Numbered from the stretch's first letter, positions 24,936-33,639 are shown. The stretch is 34,210 nucleotides of DNA from Gammaproteobacteria bacterium (GCA_003229115.1 QIHT01000188.1:1-34210), one strand, 5' to 3'. The notes: a model not told the origin generated them from the sequence alone. Program-made: numbers and translations.

Positions 24936-25349
24936 TCAGTCTGGCTCAAAAGTATAAAGCTTTTTATCAGGTATAACTCCACGCACTCCACCTTTTGGGT
25001 TTTCCACATCTCCTTTATAACGCGGGATTACATGGATATGCAAATGAGGAATGGACTGCCCTGCCGACTCGCCGACATTGATTCCAATATTATAGCCATC
25101 AGGGTTCCATTTCTCATCAGCCATAACTTTACCTTCGGCGACAAGATTCCAGAGATCCTCGCGCTCATCGTCATTAATATCGAAATAAGAGGCAAAGTGC
25201 CGGTACGGAATCACCAGAAAATGTCCGTCACTCGCCGGATGACGATCCCAGGCGGCGAAGCCAAATTTACTTTCGATCATCACACGACGACCGGGCTTTG
25301 AGATGCAAAATCGGCAGTCATCTTCTGCAGTCTTTTTACTTGCTTTCAT
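24936..25349 (-). CDS. HIT-family nucleotide-binding hydrolase
   Basis: A 137-residue protein with the histidine triad HLHIHVIPR (nucleophile region) and the upstream DGHFLVIPYRHFAS and GYNIGINVGESAGQSI patterns of the HIT superfamily. An N-terminal CRFC could be half of a zinc site. Likely a Hint- or Ap4A-type nucleotide phosphohydrolase; the exact substrate is not readable. Confidence 0.9.
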   Translation of the reverse strand: MKASKKTAEDDCRFCISKPGRRVMIESKFGFAAWDRHPASDGHFLVIPYRHFASYFDINDDEREDLWNLVAEGKVMADEKWNPDGYNIGINVGESAGQSIPHLHIHVIPRYKGDVENPKGGVRGVIPDKKLYTFEPD

Positions 25350-25426
25350 ATTGCGCTAAAATCTTGATTTAAAAAATAAATGCGGATTTTAATGAGAATG
25401 GCTCAGATTACAAGGCCAGATAAGGA

Positions 25427-25464
25427 TTGTTCAGAATAGTGCGATACGCGGTATAATCAGCCAC
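25427..25464 (+). promoter_or_regulatory. Sigma70-type promoter candidate before the DUF4279-like gene
   Basis: TATAAT at 25452-25457 with a weak -35 (TTGTTC, 25427-25432, 19-bp spacer) predicts a start near 25464. It is the only obvious promoter-like sequence in the gap before the plus-strand gene at 25495. Confidence 0.45.
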
Positions 25465-25494
25465 CATATTTACACCTAAATTGAGGCAACCACC

Positions 25495-25905
25495 TTGGCA
25501 TCTAACAAAGGACGAGCTTATTTCGGGCTCTCTGGCTATCATTTCAATCCTGACAACATCACACAACTGCTTGGTATAGAACCCACTACGACCAATAGTG
25601 GGGGTATGGGTGGCAGCCTGGACAAGCCTGCAATCAGTTCGTGGGAGCTATCGACGGAGATTGTTACTGATGATATAGATGTTTATGATTTGACAGACAT
25701 TATTACCAAACAACTTGAGCCCATTAAGGACAAGATTCTACAGGCTGTCAAAGGTTACAATGTATCACCCAGATTTGGCGTAGTGTTAGAGCTGGCTATC
25801 GACAAAGATGAAACCAACCCGGACATTGGTTTTGGTGCCAGGACCATTCGTTTGTTGGCGGAGATTGGCGCGTTTATTAATATTGAATATAAACTTTCCA
25901 AATAA
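25495..25905 (+). CDS. DUF4279-like protein
   Basis: A 136-residue cytoplasmic protein with features of the DUF4279 family: AYFGLSGYHFNPDNITQLLG, EPTTT, and a central SSWELST. No function is known. TTG at 25495 is the start: an in-frame stop lies a few codons upstream and GAGG sits 8 nt before it. Single-gene unit with its own promoter candidate, followed by repeats. Confidence 0.65.
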   Translation: MASNKGRAYFGLSGYHFNPDNITQLLGIEPTTTNSGGMGGSLDKPAISSWELSTEIVTDDIDVYDLTDIITKQLEPIKDKILQAVKGYNVSPRFGVVLELAIDKDETNPDIGFGARTIRLLAEIGAFINIEYKLSK

Positions 25906-25935
25906 TTTTATATTATTGAAAGGCTAAAGATATTT

Positions 25936-26133
25936 AGCCGCGAAGAACGCAAAATACGCAAAGGAAAACGATGAATATTTTTTTACTATTTCAAAGTAGG
26001 CCAGCATAAGCGATAGCGTTGCTGGCGCTATTATCTGACATCGCAAAAAACGCCGGGAACGGCAAAGCCTTATCCCGGTCTACAGGTACATAAACAAAAA
26101 AGGTTTTTTTTCGCCCTTTGCGTTCTTCGCGGC
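25936..26133. repeat. Inverted repeat (family D) enclosing a second repeat (family F)
   Basis: Outer arms: AGCCGCGAAGAACGCAAAAT (25936) and CCTTTGCGTTCTTCGCGGC (about 26115-26133). Inside, about 26000-26085, is a REP-like unit (GGCCAGCATAAGCGATAGCG; CCTTATCCCGGTCTACAG) whose relative lies at 31811-31900. No gene is seen between the DUF4279-like and TPR genes. Confidence 0.75.
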
Positions 26134-26146
26134 AAAGTTTTTCTTT

Positions 26147-27181
26147 TTACACATCAACACCAAATGCTTCTGTCATTTCCCGCGCTTTATTCATCTGCTC
26201 TTCACAATGTTTCAAACACAGCGGTTGCAGAGCGTGAGGAAAACACTCGATAATCACCTCGAAGTCATCAGCTGCTTCTTCAGCAAGAGCAGGATCTTGT
26301 GTTAACTCTGCCAACACTACGCGCGCAGTAGACTTATTTACCCGACACAGTACGGCGAGATGAAACGGTTGCTGTTGTTCCATGCAGACGGTTAATGCGG
26401 TTTCATAAGATCTTATCGCCTCTTGCAGACGCTCTGCATTATCTTCCGATTCAGCTAAATTATGCAGCACTACACCACGACTGTTGTGTGTTGCAGCCAG
26501 CGCAAGAGCGTTGTTATCCGCGTCAAAGCCTGCCAGTGCATTCTTAAAAGCGACAACCGATTTTTGAAAGGTGCGATTGCCTTTTAATAACTTACCGTGA
26601 GTATAAAAACTGGCACCCAGCTGGAACATGGTAATCGCCCATTCATCAGGCACCTGCTCACGCGTCCATACCAGTAAAGCATCAGTATAAGCATCCACAG
26701 ATGTTTTCATCAGTTTTGAATCAACCTGCTGCCGGCCTAGCGCCTGTGTCGCGGTGCCGAGATTGTACTGCGCTGTCGCCCACTCAGAAGGTGAATCTTG
26801 CTGAGTAAATTCTTCGAGTGCGTAATGAAAAGCCGCAATGGCACTTTCATATAAAGCGACATCCATTCGTTGTTGCCCGAGTGCGCCAAGGACATTGCCC
26901 AAACTATTTTGTACCCTGGCCCACTCCAGAGAAGATTGCTCTCGAGACAGTTCAGTCAGTTTTGACTCAAATGCTGCCTGCGCAGATTCAAGAATGCTGG
27001 TACTAAAATGGTGTTGCTCGAAATTACCACGGGTATGTAAAAAATTATCCTGTATGGCAACGCTACTGTCTGCCGCACCATCTACAGCAGCTTGATCACC
27101 CGCTAAACTCTTATAGTGATCAATAGCCTTAACCAGCTCAGCATTGCTCGGGTAAAAAATGTAATTATTTGAAAATTTCAT
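26147..27181 (-). CDS. TPR-repeat protein
   Basis: A 344-residue protein with helical repeats. Three copies of a unit starting SLEWARVQNSLG, SEWATAQYNLG and DEWAITMFQLG recur every 47 residues (about 86, 133 and 180), each followed by an AL-rich second helix (AIAAFHYALEEF, SVDAYTDALLVW). Degenerate repeats continue beyond 200. Such repeats bind protein partners. Its ATG overlaps the SlyD-like stop (ATGA at 27178-27181), so it is coupled to that gene. No catalytic motif is seen. Confidence 0.8.
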   Translation of the reverse strand: MKFSNNYIFYPSNAELVKAIDHYKSLAGDQAAVDGAADSSVAIQDNFLHTRGNFEQHHFSTSILESAQAAFESKLTELSREQSSLEWARVQNSLGNVLGALGQQRMDVALYESAIAAFHYALEEFTQQDSPSEWATAQYNLGTATQALGRQQVDSKLMKTSVDAYTDALLVWTREQVPDEWAITMFQLGASFYTHGKLLKGNRTFQKSVVAFKNALAGFDADNNALALAATHNSRGVVLHNLAESEDNAERLQEAIRSYETALTVCMEQQQPFHLAVLCRVNKSTARVVLAELTQDPALAEEAADDFEVIIECFPHALQPLCLKHCEEQMNKAREMTEAFGVDV

Positions 27182-27681
27182 TGAGACAGAATTTCATTAA
27201 GATCCGGATTGGCACCAACAGCACCACCAAGGTCGACTTCTTCATCGGTTGCATCACGAACCGTCAAAACTTCCAGCTGAAAGATAACGTCTCTACCACA
27301 CAGTGGATTGTTACCATCCACAGTCAAGGTCTCGTCGTCAAACCGGGTAACGATAAAGTTTTTAGGTTCGCCTTTATCATTTTCCATAGTGATGGTCATG
27401 CCGATTTCTCGATAGTCTTCCGGTACATTTTCGATACTATCGGTAAACACCAGCGATTCGTCTCTCTCACCGTATAACTGTTCGGTGTCAATCGGTATTT
27501 CTATGACATCACCCACCATCTTTCCAGCCAGCTCTTTTGTCACCTGTTCAGACAAAACATCATTGATGCCATGAACATAACCCAGCGGATAATCGACGGT
27601 AACAAGCACATCACCGGTTTTTACATCGACGACCTTATAATTTAATTCAACGAACTTTTCTTTTTCTATTGTTTCTGACAT
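27178..27681 (-). CDS. FKBP-type peptidyl-prolyl isomerase, SlyD-like
   Basis: A 167-residue protein with the SlyD/FkpB pattern: short N-terminal FKBP strand block, PLGYVHG in place of the usual FKBP turn, inserted-flap-type segment LAGKMVGDVIEIPIDTEQLYGERD, and FDDETLTVDGNNPLCGRDVIFQLEV near the end. It lacks the His/Cys-rich metal-binding tail of E. coli SlyD. It speeds prolyl isomerization and folding. Middle gene of a three-gene run with the unknown gene at 27699 and the TPR gene. Confidence 0.87.
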   Translation of the reverse strand: MSETIEKEKFVELNYKVVDVKTGDVLVTVDYPLGYVHGINDVLSEQVTKELAGKMVGDVIEIPIDTEQLYGERDESLVFTDSIENVPEDYREIGMTITMENDKGEPKNFIVTRFDDETLTVDGNNPLCGRDVIFQLEVLTVRDATDEEVDLGGAVGANPDLNEILSQ

Positions 27682-27698
27682 AACTAGAACTGCCCTGC

Positions 27699-28049
27699 CT
27701 AAAAGAGCGTGGCGCCAAATATTTTTACTTTATCGTTCTCATAACCCAGAACCAGTCTACCAAGCCATTCACCTTCTTTTTTTGTATTAGTTTGTTTATA
27801 AAGAACTGAAATGTGCTCACCACGACGTATCATGCCGAGGTACTCATATTTTTCAGACAGGTTTTTTGTTAACGTGCTTCTTGCAAATTGTTTACCCATC
27901 TCAATCTCGTTTGCACCCAACATCATCTTTGCAGAAAAATTACGGGTAAATGCACCGTAATTTTCTTCATTAGAGAATTTAATCAGGTCTTCCCACATAG
28001 GGTGAGCCAGCTCTATAATCTCTTCATCAGTTTTTTCAAGTATGTTCAT
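27699..28049 (-). CDS. Unrecognised 116-aa protein, possibly NTF2-like
   Basis: A small, soluble, mixed alpha/beta protein. The layout (N-terminal helix with AHPMWEDLIKFSNEENYGAF, then FSAKMM, and strand-rich WLGRLVLGYENDKVKIFG at the end) is compatible with an NTF2/SnoaL-type cone fold, but I cannot name the family. Starts the three-gene run with the SlyD-like gene 17 nt downstream. Confidence 0.65.
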   Translation of the reverse strand: MNILEKTDEEIIELAHPMWEDLIKFSNEENYGAFTRNFSAKMMLGANEIEMGKQFARSTLTKNLSEKYEYLGMIRRGEHISVLYKQTNTKKEGEWLGRLVLGYENDKVKIFGATLF

Positions 28050-28110
28050 ATCTTTCTATCTAAATATTAGTTGTAGTAATTACTACTACTTAACTTTAAG
28101 CAGTTTTAAT

Positions 28111-28147
28111 AAAAAAGGACCAACACTATACATGCCAGTCCTTTTTT
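28111..28147 (-). terminator. Rho-independent terminator after aprA
   Basis: On the minus strand AAAAAAGGACTGGCATG pairs with TGTTGGTCCTTTTTT, ending in a T-run, 27 nt after the aprA stop. The symmetric A/T flanks make it likely bidirectional. Confidence 0.82.
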
Positions 28148-28173
28148 ACCGCAGGAAAAATCAGGCTGTGTTT

Positions 28174-30060
28174 CTAGCTAGCAGCCTGCTTCTCCTCTTC
28201 ATCACCAACTAAGTGATAACAAGGAGCTTTTTCCATAGTGTACTCACCCGTTTTAGGATCACGACGAGAAACTGTCAGTACGTGCCAGTTTTCATCATCA
28301 AGCTTCATCGCATCACCACGGTAATAGTAACCAGGCCAGCGTGTTTCCTTACGGAATAAAGTATGCTGGAACACAGCCTCAGAAGTAAGGAAGCGATGCT
28401 TCAGTTCCCATGCACGTAGTAGCTCATGCACATCCTGAGCAGCAATATTCTCCAGATCTTCTCCAAAAACACCCATTTTCTTGAGGCCGATTTGTAGAAG
28501 TTTCTCGTTGGTCATGTAGTTAACACCAAAACCAGCACAGTACTCATCCATCAACTTCTGTAGACGATCAAGGCCCTGTCTTGGATTGATGTAATTTGGA
28601 TTAACATCACCAGCAACAATTTCGTTACGATAAACCGTATAAGTTTCCATAGGCTTATAAATCTTGGCCTTAAGCTCATCAATTTGCTTTTGATCAACAC
28701 GGATACCTTCAGCTTTACCATCATCAATATATTGACAGGCGGCTTTAGCTGCAAGACGACCTTCAGTGAAAGAACCTGAAGAGAATGCGTGAGGTGTACC
28801 ACCAACAGCATCACCCGCGCCAAACATACCTTCTACTGTGGTCATACGGTTGTAACCCCAGAAGTATTCATCAGGAGAAACATCTTCAGGACCTGAACAC
28901 CATGCACCACAACCTGTAGCGTGTGAACCCATAACATAAGGTTCAGAAGTTGTTAATTCAGGGTTTTCGTATTTAGGATCAACGTCTGTTGCAGCCCAAA
29001 GTACAGCCTGACCAACGGTCATGCCCAGGAAGTTGTGCCAGCCAATTTCCTCAAGATGAGGATCCTGGAACGCCTCCATGGTCACCATGTGGATAGGACC
29101 ACGACCCGCATTCACTTCATTGATGAATGCATGGTTACGTAAACAGGTTGGAATTGGTTTGTGAGATAAATGCTGGTTTTCCGTATCCAGGTATTCTTTA
29201 CCTACCATCTCTGTTAGAGCCGGGAACCATTTTGATTCATACTCTTCACCTATACCATTCTGGGTATAAGTCTTGAGGTGTAAGAAGTACGCGCCTACAG
29301 GACCGTAACCGTCTTTGAATCGAGCTAATACGATACGGTTTTCCATTTGAGTCATCTTCGCGCCAGCGTCGATCATAAGACCATAGGCAGAACCCGATGA
29401 CCATGGTGCGTACCAGACACGACCCGCGCCTTCACCCACTGAACGTGGTTTAAAGATGTTAGACGCGCCACCCGCACCAACGATAACAGTTTTAGCTTTA
29501 AATACGTGGTAGTTACCAGTACGAACGTTAAAGCCAACAGCACCCGCAACGCGGTTCTCTTTAGCATCGTCCATCAGCATGTGAGTTACACATATACGGT
29601 TAAATACTTTGTCAGCAGACTTCTTCGCAGCTTCTGCAACAATCGGCTTGTATGATTCACCGTGAATCATAATCTGCCAGCGACCTTCACGAAGGTAAGT
29701 ACCCGTCTTCTCATCTTTCATGATGGGCAGACCCCAGTCTTCGAACTGGTGAACCGCTGAATCTACGTGCCTGGCCATATCAAACGCCAGATCTTCGCGA
29801 ACCATGCCCATCAAATCCATACGCGCATAGCGTACGTGGTCTTCTGGATTATTTTCACCGAAGCGTGTACCCATATAACAGTTAATCGCATACAAGCCCT
29901 GAGCTACCGCACCAGAACGATCAATGTTTGCTTTTTCTGCAATAACAATTTTCTTGTCCTTGCCCCAATATCTCGCTTCAAACGCAGCACCGGTACCACC
30001 AAGGCCCGCACCTGCAATCAATACGTCGATATTGTCTTCAATAATTGTTTTGTAAGCCAT
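28174..30060 (-). CDS. aprA: Adenylylsulfate (APS) reductase alpha subunit
   Basis: A 628-residue flavoprotein of dissimilatory sulfur metabolism. In sulfur oxidizers it works in the oxidative direction, turning sulfite plus AMP into APS. The N-terminal FAD fold is VDVLIAGAGLGGTGAAFEAR; later GMFGAGDAVGGTPHAFSSGS closes the FAD site. The length fits AprA. Its ATG shares one base with the aprB stop (TAATG), so the two are coupled, and a terminator follows. Together with aprM this is the sulfur-oxidizer arrangement. A sulfate-reducing role is unlikely given aprM and the gammaproteobacterial context. Confidence 0.96.
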   Translation of the reverse strand: MAYKTIIEDNIDVLIAGAGLGGTGAAFEARYWGKDKKIVIAEKANIDRSGAVAQGLYAINCYMGTRFGENNPEDHVRYARMDLMGMVREDLAFDMARHVDSAVHQFEDWGLPIMKDEKTGTYLREGRWQIMIHGESYKPIVAEAAKKSADKVFNRICVTHMLMDDAKENRVAGAVGFNVRTGNYHVFKAKTVIVGAGGASNIFKPRSVGEGAGRVWYAPWSSGSAYGLMIDAGAKMTQMENRIVLARFKDGYGPVGAYFLHLKTYTQNGIGEEYESKWFPALTEMVGKEYLDTENQHLSHKPIPTCLRNHAFINEVNAGRGPIHMVTMEAFQDPHLEEIGWHNFLGMTVGQAVLWAATDVDPKYENPELTTSEPYVMGSHATGCGAWCSGPEDVSPDEYFWGYNRMTTVEGMFGAGDAVGGTPHAFSSGSFTEGRLAAKAACQYIDDGKAEGIRVDQKQIDELKAKIYKPMETYTVYRNEIVAGDVNPNYINPRQGLDRLQKLMDEYCAGFGVNYMTNEKLLQIGLKKMGVFGEDLENIAAQDVHELLRAWELKHRFLTSEAVFQHTLFRKETRWPGYYYRGDAMKLDDENWHVLTVSRRDPKTGEYTMEKAPCYHLVGDEEEKQAAS

Positions 30061-30551
30061 TAGTAGTAAACCCCTTCTTTCAATGTAAGGCCATTAGACT
30101 CGAGAGTGTGGAGACTATCCTTACCATCTTTATCGAGTTGAATATATTTAGGTTCGTTGTAAAGCAAATGGCTATTACGCATAGAATCAGCAGGTGCAGG
30201 CTCATCAGCAAGTTGGGGAATACCTGTGCCCCATGGCTTGGTAGTGATAGGCGCGAGCAGATCAAAGTCTTTTTTACCGTTACGGAACTTGATGCGCCAT
30301 GCAATGGTGCCTTTTTCTTCATCACGAAGAACACGTACCGAATGGCCTAGTGGCGCAAAGTCAGCATATCCACGTACGTCAATTGCCTGGTGTGGGCATG
30401 CTTTTACACAGGAGTAACACTCCCAGCACATGTTAGGTTCAATGTTGTAAGCACGTCGAAGGGTTTTATCGATGTGCATGATGTCAGATGGGCAGATGTC
30501 AACACACTGGCCACAACCATCACAACGAGTCATATATACAAAAGTTGGCAT
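30060..30551 (-). CDS. aprB: APS reductase beta subunit (ferredoxin-like)
   Basis: A 163-residue protein with two 4Fe-4S motifs, CDGCGQCVDICP and CWECYSCVKACP, in the N-terminal 60 residues, and the AprB-type C-terminal tail that wraps AprA. It carries electrons between the FAD of AprA and the membrane partner. It lies between aprM and aprA on one transcript. Confidence 0.96.
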   Translation of the reverse strand: MPTFVYMTRCDGCGQCVDICPSDIMHIDKTLRRAYNIEPNMCWECYSCVKACPHQAIDVRGYADFAPLGHSVRVLRDEEKGTIAWRIKFRNGKKDFDLLAPITTKPWGTGIPQLADEPAPADSMRNSHLLYNEPKYIQLDKDGKDSLHTLESNGLTLKEGVYY

Positions 30552-30604
30552 ATTATTTCTCTCTTATTCTATAAATTAGTTAATGGATATTAGTAATGCT
30601 GAGT

Positions 30605-31447
30605 CTAATAATGATTGGGTCTTTCGCGTTTGATACCAAGACCCATGTTAGCTGGGTTTTTGCCCATATATTGCGGAATATCCGGGAACTGTGCCTGTAC
30701 AGCAGGATCCGTCAAATCGAAATCAGCAGGTAGATTCTCAGCTGAACCATCTGCTTTAGTAATACGCTTCTGATAAGCCGCTGCAGGTTTGAAGAACATG
30801 TGAGCAAACTTGGACCAGAGCACACCACCGAACAGTATTGTGCTAGACATAATGAATAGACCAAACATCAGCCAACCCAGATCAGAGCCTTGAGTGTTGG
30901 ACCAGACCAATGCAAACGTACAGGTAGCAAGCAGCGAAACGATAAACAAATCTGCACGTACCAGTTTGAACAATGAAACGCCTTCAGAGTATACGTCAAC
31001 ACGAATAAAGAACCAGAACCAGTAACCACCGACACACAACATAATCGCACCGATGTGCCACAACATTGAGACCATTTCCGGAGCTGCTGCTTCAGGTGTT
31101 GGGAACATAAAAATCAGAATGGCTGTGGTCGCACAAAAAATGATGAATCCATACATAATGAGGAGGTGAGACATTCTACGAATCGGGTTAGCAAATTCTG
31201 AAGAAGTGATGACTTCACTGGTTACCGTTTTAATAGCCAGTGACATTTTTTCGCCACCGCTTACCTGACGTTTTGCTTCCTTCTCAGCTTTTTTTGCATT
31301 CTCGAAAAAGTACTGCGCACTCTTCTTATGCAGCATGTCTAAAATGGTTCCGCCTACAACAAGGAAGACCATGGCTATGACATAGGCCTGCATTGCATAT
31401 TCAGGAATAGTCGCCGAAAGCTCGGCGAAAGGATTGGTAGTAAACAT
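30605..31447 (-). CDS. aprM: AprM, membrane anchor of APS reductase
   Basis: About 280 residues with some six hydrophobic segments (YVIAMVFLVVGGTILDML, MYGFIIFCATTAILIFMF, MLWHIGAIMLCVGGYWFWFF, ADLFIVSLLATCTFALVW, WLMFGLFIMSSTILFGGVLW) and a soluble C-terminal tail. AprM is the presumed link between AprBA and the quinone pool in organisms lacking QmoABC. Start at ATG 31447 (MFTTNPFAEL), preceded by GAGGAG; the frame is open further upstream, but those residues look unstructured and overlap the regulatory palindromes. First gene of aprMBA. Confidence 0.9.
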   Translation of the reverse strand: MFTTNPFAELSATIPEYAMQAYVIAMVFLVVGGTILDMLHKKSAQYFFENAKKAEKEAKRQVSGGEKMSLAIKTVTSEVITSSEFANPIRRMSHLLIMYGFIIFCATTAILIFMFPTPEAAAPEMVSMLWHIGAIMLCVGGYWFWFFIRVDVYSEGVSLFKLVRADLFIVSLLATCTFALVWSNTQGSDLGWLMFGLFIMSSTILFGGVLWSKFAHMFFKPAAAYQKRITKADGSAENLPADFDLTDPAVQAQFPDIPQYMGKNPANMGLGIKRERPNHY

Positions 31448-31539
31448 TGAGTCTAAACTCCTCATTAGAGATAGGGGGTATTTAACGTGCGCGTATATTA
31501 AAGGATATTTGCCTTCTCTTCTATTCAATGTGCTTACTA

Positions 31540-31573
31540 GACCATAAAATAATTTTATGGTCTCCATAAAATT
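31540..31573 (-). promoter_or_regulatory. Overlapping palindromes with three alternating half-sites upstream of aprM
   Basis: GACCATAAAAT (31540-31550) and ATTTTATGGTC (31552-31562) form a perfect palindrome. The middle arm (AATTTTATGG, 31551-31560) is also an exact reverse complement of CCATAAAATT (31564-31573). The central arm can pair with only one neighbour at a time. It is 93-126 nt before the aprM start. This fits a multi-site operator or an attenuator-like switch; the regulator is unknown. Confidence 0.6.
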
Positions 31574-31651
31574 CACTAATAGAGAAACCACTTATCCCAT
31601 CAAATTTAGGCTGCCAGGTACCAGCAGATCGATGCGAAAGCATTATTAGAT

Positions 31652-31670
31652 GATAATGATTCTCATTAGA
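31652..31670. promoter_or_regulatory. Fur-box-like site
   Basis: GATAATGATTCTCATTAGA agrees with the 19-bp Fur consensus GATAATGATAATCATTATC at 15 positions. It is about 205 nt upstream of aprM, and no plus-strand gene follows. It may be a relic, or it may regulate aprMBA. Confidence 0.45.
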
Positions 31671-31810
31671 GCATTATGCAGGAACGGAGATACTACCTGG
31701 CGTCCTGCCCTTCGCCCCACGAGCCGCGCTTTGCACGCTCAAATTCAATCCAGTCGATTTATGCCGCGATATCACCTGCAACTGAATGTGTCTTGATGGA
31801 TTTAGAAGTA

Positions 31811-31900
31811 GGCCTGCATAAGGCACGTTGCAGGCAGAGCCATACAGCCGGAAATCGCCGGCAACGACAAAACCTTATCCCGGCCTACGGAAGCACAGGC
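31811..31900. repeat. REP-like repeat (family F), second copy
   Basis: TAGGCCTGCATAAGGCACGT and CCTTATCCCGGCCTACGG resemble TAGGCCAGCATAAGCGATAG and CCTTATCCCGGTCTACAG near 26000-26085. The gap between aprM and the DUF5329-like gene (31448-32009) holds this, the palindromes and the Fur-like site, and no credible gene. Confidence 0.65.
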
Positions 31901-32009
31901 TTTTTTTCACCGCCATAACGGCCTGACGCTGGAGGCTGGTTCAAAGTATGCCGTACTGACAGTCACCCCGGAAAACAGAAATTAAACCGGGCCAGCTTCA
32001 ACTGCCTTG

Positions 32010-32369
32010 TTATGAACGATTATTCTCACGATATCTCCCCAGCTCCTTCAACAACCATTCTTTCGTTTTATGTGGCTTATTCTCTCCACATTGAACCATA
32101 TAAAATTTACCGCTCATAGTGCTTTTTGTGGCTGCCATAAGGATAAACTGCTCTGTTGTTTCTATCTCGTCTTTAAAATATTCATATTTTCTTTTTATAT
32201 GATTTACGGCTTCTGAGTCCTGGTATGTAGTGCCGTTTCTAGTGACTTTACAATGTGTTATTTTTATAAAATTTAAGAGGTGTTCGATTTCTATTTTTTG
32301 TTTAGGCGGCACATCTGAATTTACAGGTATTGATAACAGAATAAGGGCAATGACTAATATGTGTTTCAT
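32010..32369 (-). CDS. DUF5329-like secreted protein
   Basis: A 119-residue protein with a signal peptide (MKHILVIALILLSIPVNS), then IEHLLNFIKITHCKVTRNGT, EAVNHIKRKYEY, TTEQFILMAATKSTMSGKFY and VQCGENK, a pattern I associate with DUF5329. The two cysteines could form a disulfide in the periplasm. Start at 32369: the frame is open further, but the extra residues are unlike a protein, run over the neighbouring gene and would bury the signal peptide. Function unknown. Confidence 0.7.
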   Translation of the reverse strand: MKHILVIALILLSIPVNSDVPPKQKIEIEHLLNFIKITHCKVTRNGTTYQDSEAVNHIKRKYEYFKDEIETTEQFILMAATKSTMSGKFYMVQCGENKPHKTKEWLLKELGRYRENNRS

Positions 32370-32424
32370 ATTGTATTTACACATAGCCACAAAAATAACA
32401 GGTACTAGAGAACAATTGTTTCCA

Positions 32425-33525
32425 CTAATTATTAACCCATGAACGTGCTTGCAATTCATCTCGCAACCGCTGTAACGCAAGTTTCTCTGTGCTGTCGTAG
32501 TTACCCAAACCCAATGTCCAGAGATACTGCTTAAACTTATCTTCATTCGGTTGGCCGGACATTCCAAAATCGATAACCCACTGATCAACTTCAGTTTCTG
32601 ACACATCGTACTGCCATGCAATATCAATCAGTTTAATGCGATCGCTATAATTGTCCCAGGCTTTAAAAACTGACGAGATAAAATCTGCCTGCAATGATTC
32701 ACTACTATTGTTCAACGCACTCGTTGGGTAGCCACACTCCTGCAACAAAATGTCTTTAGCGGTGATGGTGTTCACCATGATTTCAAAATCAGCTGCCACT
32801 GTCGTTGGCGGACGCATGGTAAAGTCTGCATTAAGCGGATAGTAAGTAAGCACCGCATTATCAAGGTCGGCCAATAAATTCAAATAAAGCGCGCGCTTAG
32901 CCACATCGTTTAAAACATTAAATTGAACAATGCTGCTGACTTCAATCTGCGCACCCCAAAGACTTTTAATTTTCGCTTTGATGGCAACAAAAAATGTTTG
33001 CCACTGCGCCCATTTGACTGCATCGGTACCCAGGTTGGCATCAATCTCATTACCTACATGTATCCACTTGAGCTTGCCGCTAGCATTAAGGTTAGCTAAT
33101 CTGCTATGTAAGTTCGTAAGAAAGTTTTCATACGCTAAAATAACCGCGGGGTCATCAAAATTTCCGGCCAGATCAGAGGGAAAACTGGGGCCCGGTGTAT
33201 CCAGTGGGCGCAACACCAAAGTAAGGTCACCCGTTTGTATCGGGTAATACGACTCTATGATGTCAGCAAGTGCATTGTCATAGTTGCCCAGCGTCGGCTC
33301 AAGCAATGCCCAGTCAAGCGCAACACTCACTTCACGCACACCCAGTGCCATCGCTTGCTGGTAAGCCGAGTCATAAGTGACGGACGGAATTTCCTTTACA
33401 TCAATCCCAAGCACGCGAGTACCCTGCGACAGCGGCTGCTGAACTGGATTTTTTGATGGGCTATCGCTACCACTGCAACCGACCAGTAGCAATATTGAGA
33501 AAATCAGGAGGTGAATAATATTCAT
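32425..33525 (-). CDS. Lipoprotein with glycosidase-like TIM-barrel fold
   Basis: A 366-residue protein starting MNIIHLLIFSILLLVGCSGS, a lipoprotein signal with lipobox VGC, so it is anchored at a membrane. The rest looks like a clan GH-A type barrel: ALDWALLEPTLGNYD early, KWIHVGNEIDANLG with a candidate acid/base Glu after strand 4, and ILLQECGYPTS with a candidate nucleophile Glu after strand 7. It may cleave or bind a polysaccharide; the family is not assigned. ATG 33525 is chosen because the signal peptide starts there; the longer frame adds unrelated residues over an inverted repeat. Confidence 0.75.
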   Translation of the reverse strand: MNIIHLLIFSILLLVGCSGSDSPSKNPVQQPLSQGTRVLGIDVKEIPSVTYDSAYQQAMALGVREVSVALDWALLEPTLGNYDNALADIIESYYPIQTGDLTLVLRPLDTPGPSFPSDLAGNFDDPAVILAYENFLTNLHSRLANLNASGKLKWIHVGNEIDANLGTDAVKWAQWQTFFVAIKAKIKSLWGAQIEVSSIVQFNVLNDVAKRALYLNLLADLDNAVLTYYPLNADFTMRPPTTVAADFEIMVNTITAKDILLQECGYPTSALNNSSESLQADFISSVFKAWDNYSDRIKLIDIAWQYDVSETEVDQWVIDFGMSGQPNEDKFKQYLWTLGLGNYDSTEKLALQRLRDELQARSWVNN

Positions 33526-33558
33526 GCTCTGTGGATTATAGCTACAATTAAACTGGGT

Positions 33559-33600
33559 CAGAGAGCAATTAGCCCTAGCATTAGAAACAATTGCTCTCTG
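33559..33600. repeat. Perfect 12-bp inverted repeat upstream of the lipoprotein gene
   Basis: CAGAGAGCAATT (33559-33570) and AATTGCTCTCTG (33589-33600) are exact reverse complements with an 18-nt loop, 34 nt before the lipoprotein start. It could be an operator or a leader hairpin. Confidence 0.55.
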
Positions 33601-33639
33601 ATACCTATTTCTTTTCAACATGGCTCCATGTTCGAAAAT

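Noticed and set aside
31448-31591. N-terminal extension of aprM
   Set aside because: ATG 31447 has a GAGGAG ribosome binding site; the extension runs through the palindromic regulatory region.
31676-31918. 80-codon plus-strand frame after the Fur-like site
   Set aside because: It reads through a REP-like repeat, has odd composition and no family features; I take the region as non-coding.
32370-32627. N-terminal extension of the DUF5329-like gene
   Set aside because: It overlaps the 3' end of the lipoprotein gene in another frame and would bury a good signal peptide.
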